Program-made: the position numbers and the translations under genes | In this document: positions 6,293 through 9,638 of the stretch, piece by piece | How the letters are laid out: each line of letters starts with the position of its first letter | How positions within the stretch are numbered: the stretch's first letter is position 1 | The notes under the pieces: model-generated | Database searches by the model: none | What the model saw: only the letters and a program-made list of their open reading frames with translations | Told to the model about the DNA's origin: nothing | NCBI GenBank assembly: GCA_937902665.1 | Contig: CALELM010000079.1 | Coordinates: 1 to 9,638, forward strand | Source: an uncultured Selenomonadaceae bacterium | GTDB lineage: Bacteria; Bacillota; Negativicutes; Selenomonadales; Selenomonadaceae | Direction: 5' to 3' | DNA: 9,638 bases

Positions 6293-6357
6293 GCGCTTGC
6301 AGGTTGGACCGTTTCGGAAACCTTGAAGCACGGACGGACCGAAGTGCTTCCAAGCGC
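6293..6357 (+). promoter_or_regulatory. Possible structured leader RNA (three-way junction) upstream of the flgE SD
   Basis: GCGCTTG (6293-6299) pairs with CAAGCGC (6351-6357) to close two hairpins. One is AGGTT (6301-6305) with AACCT (6319-6323); the other is GAAGCAC (6325-6331) with GTGCTTC (6344-6350). The second hairpin abuts the closing stem directly. Its loop region holds two overlapping ACGGA motifs (6330-6334, 6334-6338), and GGACCG occurs in both hairpins (6306-6311, 6336-6341). The structure ends 6 nt before the SD (AAAGGGTG, 6364-6371). It does not match the c-di-GMP-I riboswitch core as I know it. The fold was found by eye and is not tested. Confidence 0.45.
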
Positions 6358-6379
6358 CAAAAGAAAGGGTGTATGTATC

Positions 6380-7834
6380 ATGATGCGTTCTCTCTATGCA
6401 GGTGTATCCGGACTCAAAAGTCACCAGACTCGAATGGATGTCATCGGCAACAATATCGCAAACGTCAACACTACAGGCTTCAAATCCGGCCGCGTGACCT
6501 TCACGGACACGCTTTCGCAGACCTTGACTGCAGCCGCCTCTCCTTCTGGAGGTCTCGGCGGTACAAACGCAAAGCAGATTGGTCTTGGAGCTGGTGTTGG
6601 GGCTATTGATACCATCTTTACCAATGGTTCCATACAAGCGACAGGAAAGAACACGGATCTCTGCCTTTCCGGCAACGGCCTGTTCGTTGTGAAAAACGGA
6701 AACCAGAACTACTACACAAGAAATGGTGCGTTTGAATTTGACGAGAGCGGCAACTATGTCCTCCCCGGCTCCGGTCTTTTGGTGCAGGGCTGGACGGCAG
6801 TGAACGGTGCCATAAACACCAGTGCAGCCATCGGAAATATCCAAATTCAGGCAGGCAAAAGCATGCCGGCAGCTGCAACCTCCACCGTCACATATTCCAA
6901 TAACTTAGATGCGGCTGCTCCTACGATTGTAAAGATTGTACAAGGTGCAGATCAAAAAACAACTAAAGGGGATTCTGTTACAACAGATACAGCTGATGTC
7001 ACCGTCACCTTAAGTGACGGAACCACAACGACCATTGCAAAAACTACAGATCCTACAAAAAAGTGCAAATATACTGTTGGTGAAAGTCTGCCTGTCACGA
7101 CAATCATGACAGCCTACGATACCTTAGGAAATGTACATTCGATTCCCGTCTATTTTACAAAATCGAATGTAAGCAGTACCGATGGAAATACATGGCGTGT
7201 TTCCATTGCACTGGACGGGGGGAACACTGCCACTATCTTGGAATCAGATGGTACCACTACCACTGTTACGATGGATTCTCAAGAACTGCACTTTGATACA
7301 GAAGGAAAATATGTATCCGGAAGCGGTACTCCGACATTGACCTTGACAAACGGAGCGAGTGCCACCGATCCAACCACTGGCAAGGGAAGCGGAAAACAAA
7401 CGATTGCCTTGGTGTTGACTCCCTTAACGCAGTATGCAGGAACAAGCACGGTCAACGGCAAGGAGAATGGTAACGCTGCCGGAACACTCGCTTCCATTGA
7501 TATCGACAAGTCCGGAACGATTACGGGAACTTACACAAACGGTGTCAAGCAGATTGAGGCACAGGTTGCCATAGCGCAGTTCACGAATGCTTCCGGTCTC
7601 ACGAAGACAGGCGACAGCTTGTACCAAGAATCCAACAACTCCGGCAAGGCAAACATCAAGACGGCTGCCGATCTCGGCGTGACGATTACCCCGTCCTCCT
7701 TGGAGATGTCCAACGTAGATATCGCCAACGAGTTGACAGACATGATTGTTACACAGCGTGGTTTCCAGACAAACTCCAAGATTATCACCGTCAGCGATGA
7801 AATGCTTGAGCAGGTCATCAACATGAAACGCTAA
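6380..7834 (+). CDS. flgE: Flagellar hook protein FlgE
   Basis: The 484-aa protein forms the flagellar hook, the flexible joint between rod and filament, and is exported by the flagellar type III system. The N-terminus (MMRSLYAGVSGLKSHQTRMD, then VIGNNIANVNTTGFKS) and the C-terminus (SSLEMSNVDIANELTDMI, then VTQRGFQTNSKIITVSDEML) are the conserved coiled-coil ends of rod/hook proteins. YDTLGNVHSIPVYF at about 246-259 is the core motif that separates FlgE from short rod proteins. Residues about 165-350 are Thr/Ser-rich and variable, as expected for surface-exposed hook domains. I chose the ATG at 6380, 8 nt after the SD AAAGGGTG (6364-6371); the reading frame stays open upstream to 6239, but those 47 codons show no family similarity. 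The gene stands alone between its own promoter and terminator. Two cysteines are present (Cys95, Cys229), which is unusual for an axial protein. Confidence 0.93.
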   Translation: MMRSLYAGVSGLKSHQTRMDVIGNNIANVNTTGFKSGRVTFTDTLSQTLTAAASPSGGLGGTNAKQIGLGAGVGAIDTIFTNGSIQATGKNTDLCLSGNGLFVVKNGNQNYYTRNGAFEFDESGNYVLPGSGLLVQGWTAVNGAINTSAAIGNIQIQAGKSMPAAATSTVTYSNNLDAAAPTIVKIVQGADQKTTKGDSVTTDTADVTVTLSDGTTTTIAKTTDPTKKCKYTVGESLPVTTIMTAYDTLGNVHSIPVYFTKSNVSSTDGNTWRVSIALDGGNTATILESDGTTTTVTMDSQELHFDTEGKYVSGSGTPTLTLTNGASATDPTTGKGSGKQTIALVLTPLTQYAGTSTVNGKENGNAAGTLASIDIDKSGTITGTYTNGVKQIEAQVAIAQFTNASGLTKTGDSLYQESNNSGKANIKTAADLGVTITPSSLEMSNVDIANELTDMIVTQRGFQTNSKIITVSDEMLEQVINMKR

Positions 7835-7851
7835 ATAACTGCGAACTACCC

Positions 7852-7903
7852 AAAGAGGCTGTTGTCCAGCGGAAACATCACGCTGATGCAACAGCTTCTT
7901 TTT
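7852..7903 (+). terminator. Rho-independent terminator of flgE
   Basis: AAAGAGGCTGTTG (7852-7864) pairs with CAACAGCTTCTTT (7889-7901) over 13 bp, including one G-U pair. An inner stem, CAGCG (7867-7871) with CGCTG (7881-7885), caps it, and the T tract runs to 7903. It begins 17 nt after the stop codon. Confidence 0.88.
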
Positions 7904-7980
7904 CGTGAAGTCCCCATAAAACGCAGTACAGATATCCCCCGTAGGTGTTACAGAAAAGAAAGCAAGAAAGGAAGAATCCT

Positions 7981-8619
7981 ATGTCTATCAAAATTTACCC
8001 TGTTGCCGTTGGCAGCCTCATTGAGACCAATGCCTATTTTTATGTCGATGAGGAAACCAATCACGGTATGCTGATTGACCCCGGTGCAGATGCCGAGCTT
8101 CTCCTCTCCGTCATAAAGGAGCAGGATTTTCATATCGAGAAAATCCTTTTGACGCATGGGCATTTCGACCATATCGGTGCCGTCCCCCAGTTGCAGGAAG
8201 CCTTGCAACTAGAAGTCTGCATGCAGGAAAACGGCACGGACTATGCCGAAAACCCCAAATGGAACCTCTCCTCCCTCTTTGCCGATGCCATCACGCTTTC
8301 TGCTGTCCACTACCTGCAGGATTCCTCCGTCATTACGATGGAATCCGCTCCCAGCCTTCGCCTAAGGCTCATCCACACGCCGGGGCATACCAAGGACGGC
8401 TGTATCTACTATGATGAAGCCCACCACATCGCCTTCGTTGGCGACAGCATTTTCAAGGCAAGCTACGGACGCACGGATCATTATGGCGGAAGCAAGCAAA
8501 CCCTCATGAACAGTATCAAGGAAAAAATCCTCGCACTGCCTGATGAAACCATTCTCCTCTCCGGACACTCAGAACCGACCACCGTGGGAGAGGAAAAGGA
8601 ACGCCCTTGGTACCAATAG
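7981..8619 (+). CDS. MBL-fold metallo-hydrolase, glyoxalase II-like
   Basis: The 212-aa protein has the complete metal-binding set of the glyoxalase II-like branch of the metallo-beta-lactamase fold: THGHFDH (His59, His61, Asp63, His64), His136 in TPGHT, Asp155 in GDSIF and His196 in SGHSEPT. GRTDHYGGS after the bridging Asp is also typical of the group. It is predicted to be a soluble cytoplasmic zinc hydrolase, probably of thioesters such as S-lactoyl conjugates, but short members of this family have varied substrates and the exact one cannot be told. It lacks the extra C-terminal domain of classical glyoxalase II. The ATG at 7981 lies 8 nt after AAAGGA (7967-7972); the frame is open 12 codons upstream, without an SD or conserved sequence. 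The gene is monocistronic, between the flgE terminator and a convergent terminator. I see no clear promoter. Confidence 0.9.
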   Translation: MSIKIYPVAVGSLIETNAYFYVDEETNHGMLIDPGADAELLLSVIKEQDFHIEKILLTHGHFDHIGAVPQLQEALQLEVCMQENGTDYAENPKWNLSSLFADAITLSAVHYLQDSSVITMESAPSLRLRLIHTPGHTKDGCIYYDEAHHIAFVGDSIFKASYGRTDHYGGSKQTLMNSIKEKILALPDETILLSGHSEPTTVGEEKERPWYQ

Positions 8620-8632
8620 ACAAATAGCGACT

Positions 8633-8668
8633 AAAAAAACGGCAAGCACATTTTGTGCTTGCCGTTTT
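8633..8668. terminator. Bidirectional terminator between MBL and ABC genes
   Basis: AAAACGGCAAGCACA (8636-8650) and TGTGCTTGCCGTTTT (8654-8668) form a perfect 15-bp stem with the loop TTT. The seven A residues at 8633-8639 give the minus-strand gene a long U tract; the plus-strand U tract is shorter. Confidence 0.92.
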
Positions 8669-8669
8669 G

Positions 8670-9320
8670 TCACGCTTCCCCGATCCAAAACTCCCTGTCA
8701 GCAATCTCTCTCAGCTGTTCCGGCTCATGCGTAGCAAGAAGCAGTGTCTTTCCTGCTTCCTTCAAGGAACACAAGAACTCCACGAGCCATTTCCTCGTCT
8801 TTTGATCCAGTGCCGAAAGAGGCTCATCCATCGTCCAAACCTGCGGATTCATCGTAAAAAGAGACGCCATTGCCGTTTTTTTCTTTTCCCCACCGCTCAG
8901 GTAATACGGAACCCTGTCACGAATCTGCCCCAATCCAAAAATCCTCACGGCATCCTCCACCCGCTTTTTCCATTCCTCCTCCGATAGCCCCATCTGCTGC
9001 GGACCAAAAGCCAGTTCCTCCTCCACGCTCGTGCAAAAAAGCTGTACATCAGGATTCTGCCAAAGGAATGCCACTCTCTGATGAAACCACTTGGAAAATG
9101 CGTGGTCTCTCATTTTCTTTTCCGTAATCTCAGTTCCATCAAAAAAATACCGCCCAATGTGGGGTGAAATCAATCCATTTAACACTTTCATCAAAGTCGT
9201 CTTGCCTGAACCATTGTCCCCCAAAAGCAACACGCATTCTCCCTCTGCCACGGAAAAACTGACATGACGCAAAACAGGACGCTCCCCATACGCATAACAG
9301 ACATCTTGAAGTTCTATCAT
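8670..9320 (-). CDS. ABC transporter ATP-binding protein, ECF/CbiO type
   Basis: The 216-aa protein is a single nucleotide-binding domain with Walker A GDNGSGKT (34-41), Q-loop Gln88, signature LSGGE (141-145), Walker B WTMDEP (162-167), D-loop SALD (169-172) and switch His198. The segment QNPDVQLF followed by VEEELAFGPQQMGLS is characteristic of energy-coupling-factor ATPases (EcfA/CbiO/BioM), which power uptake of vitamins or of cobalt or nickel. No EcfT-type membrane coupling protein, substrate-binding S component or second ATPase is in the window, so the substrate is unknown and the partner lies elsewhere or is lost. At 216 aa it is shorter than the usual 260-290 aa EcfA, close to biotin-type BioM. 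I chose the ATG at 9318-9320, 6 nt after AGAGGG (9327-9332) and at the MIELQDVCYAYG start typical of the family; an extension upstream to 9410 would overlap the neighbouring gene. Confidence 0.9.
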   Translation of the reverse strand: MIELQDVCYAYGERPVLRHVSFSVAEGECVLLLGDNGSGKTTLMKVLNGLISPHIGRYFFDGTEITEKKMRDHAFSKWFHQRVAFLWQNPDVQLFCTSVEEELAFGPQQMGLSEEEWKKRVEDAVRIFGLGQIRDRVPYYLSGGEKKKTAMASLFTMNPQVWTMDEPLSALDQKTRKWLVEFLCSLKEAGKTLLLATHEPEQLREIADREFWIGEA

Positions 9321-9378
9321 TCCATACCCTCTTTTTCCCACGACATATACTGCCGCAGCCGATTCCTCAGTGTCCTCC

Positions 9379-9638
9379 TCACGTCCTGCTAAGATTTGCG
9401 ATTTCCTCACTGCTCAACTGCCCCGATGCAATCACCTGTTCCAGTGTCAAAAGACCAACAGCTATCATATTTCGATAGGATTCCAGCTTTCCTTCCAGCT
9501 TTCCTCGTGCTTCGCCTACAGCCAGTCCTTCCAGTTTCCCTCGTGCTTCGCCTCGTGCTTCGCCTGCAGCCAGCCCTTCCTCGTAGCTTTCTTTCTCATG
9601 CCTTCTCAGTTCCATTTCCCATGTCATGTACTCTCGCC
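9379..9638 (-). CDS. Rpn-family PD-(D/E)XK nuclease / putative transposase, C-terminal part only
   Basis: Only the last 86 codons are in the window; the frame runs off the right edge, so the nuclease domain is not seen. What remains is a charged segment (REYMTWEMELRRHEKESYEE), a low-complexity stretch built from G-E-A-R-G and G-K-L-E-G units, and the tail MIAVGLLTLEQVIASGQLSS. This combination is typical of the C-terminus of Rpn / PDDEXK_2 proteins, which are common in Negativicutes. Known Rpn proteins are DNA endonucleases linked to recombination and phage defence. The stop codon is 58 nt before the ABC gene start, with no terminator between, so the two may be co-transcribed. The family call rests on the tail alone. 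Confidence 0.75.
   Translation of the reverse strand, partial: REYMTWEMELRRHEKESYEEGLAAGEARGEARGKLEGLAVGEARGKLEGKLESYRNMIAVGLLTLEQVIASGQLSSEEIANLSRT
9481..9563. repeat. Short tandem repeats inside the Rpn-type gene tail
   Basis: A 12-nt unit, TTCCAGCTTTCC, occurs twice in tandem (9481-9492, 9493-9504). A second 12-nt unit, CTCGTGCTTCGC, occurs at 9504-9515 and twice in tandem at 9540-9563. All are multiples of three, so gain or loss of a unit keeps the reading frame. They encode the K-L-E-G and G-E-A-R blocks. Confidence 0.85.

Noticed and set aside
6293..6357. c-di-GMP-I (GEMM) riboswitch before a flagellar gene
   Set aside because: The conserved core sequences I know for that riboswitch, such as GGGCAAACC and GGGACGCAAAGCC, are absent.
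6239..6379. N-terminal extension of FlgE by 47 codons
   Set aside because: FlgE proteins begin at the MMRSL-type sequence; the extension crosses the dyad and leader stems and has no SD at its ATG.
6163..6609. A 148-codon open frame on the plus strand before and into flgE
   Set aside because: It overlaps the flgE start in another frame, covers the promoter and leader structures, and resembles no family.

Overview
The window looks like chromosomal DNA of a flagellated, diderm Firmicute of the Negativicutes (Selenomonas-like). This is inferred from four things: an RND pump with its periplasmic adaptor (which needs an outer membrane), purine-rich Shine-Dalgarno sequences close to AAGGAGG, a hook protein starting MMRSLYAGVSG, and an Rpn-type PD-(D/E)XK gene with a repeat-rich tail. 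The species cannot be fixed from this sequence.

Layout, left to right. 1-967: a dispersed-repeat copy, a promoter with a dyad, a seven-helix BaxI_1-type membrane protein (+) and its terminator. 989-1620: a short phosphatase gene (+) that lacks the N-terminal part usual in its family, ending in a perfect 16-bp bidirectional terminator. 1620-5749 (-): a two-gene efflux operon, membrane fusion protein then RND pump, joined by an ATGA overlap; no outer-membrane channel gene is present. 5750-6206: a gene-free block with two more copies of the dispersed repeat and a tandem pair of hairpins. 6207-7903: a stand-alone hook gene flgE (+) with a sigma-28-type promoter, a dyad at the predicted transcript start, a possible three-way-junction leader and its own terminator. 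7981-8668: an MBL-fold hydrolase (+) and a bidirectional terminator. 8670-9320 (-): an ECF/CbiO-type ABC ATPase with no membrane partner beside it. 9379-9638 (-): the C-terminal end of an Rpn-family nuclease, cut by the window edge.

The genes do not form one pathway; the window is a set of short independent units separated by strong terminators. The two efflux genes are the only evident operon. The most interesting parts lie outside the genes. First is the flgE leader: a sigma-28-like promoter, a 15-bp-arm dyad and a structured RNA with tandem ACGGA in one loop, which suggests post-transcriptional control, perhaps by CsrA. Second is the dispersed 52-74 nt repeat, whose three copies all place a TATAAT/TATAAA edge facing the gene they precede. 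I found no CRISPR array, tRNA, rRNA or complete mobile element, and no gene set that amounts to a clear new defence or metabolic system.
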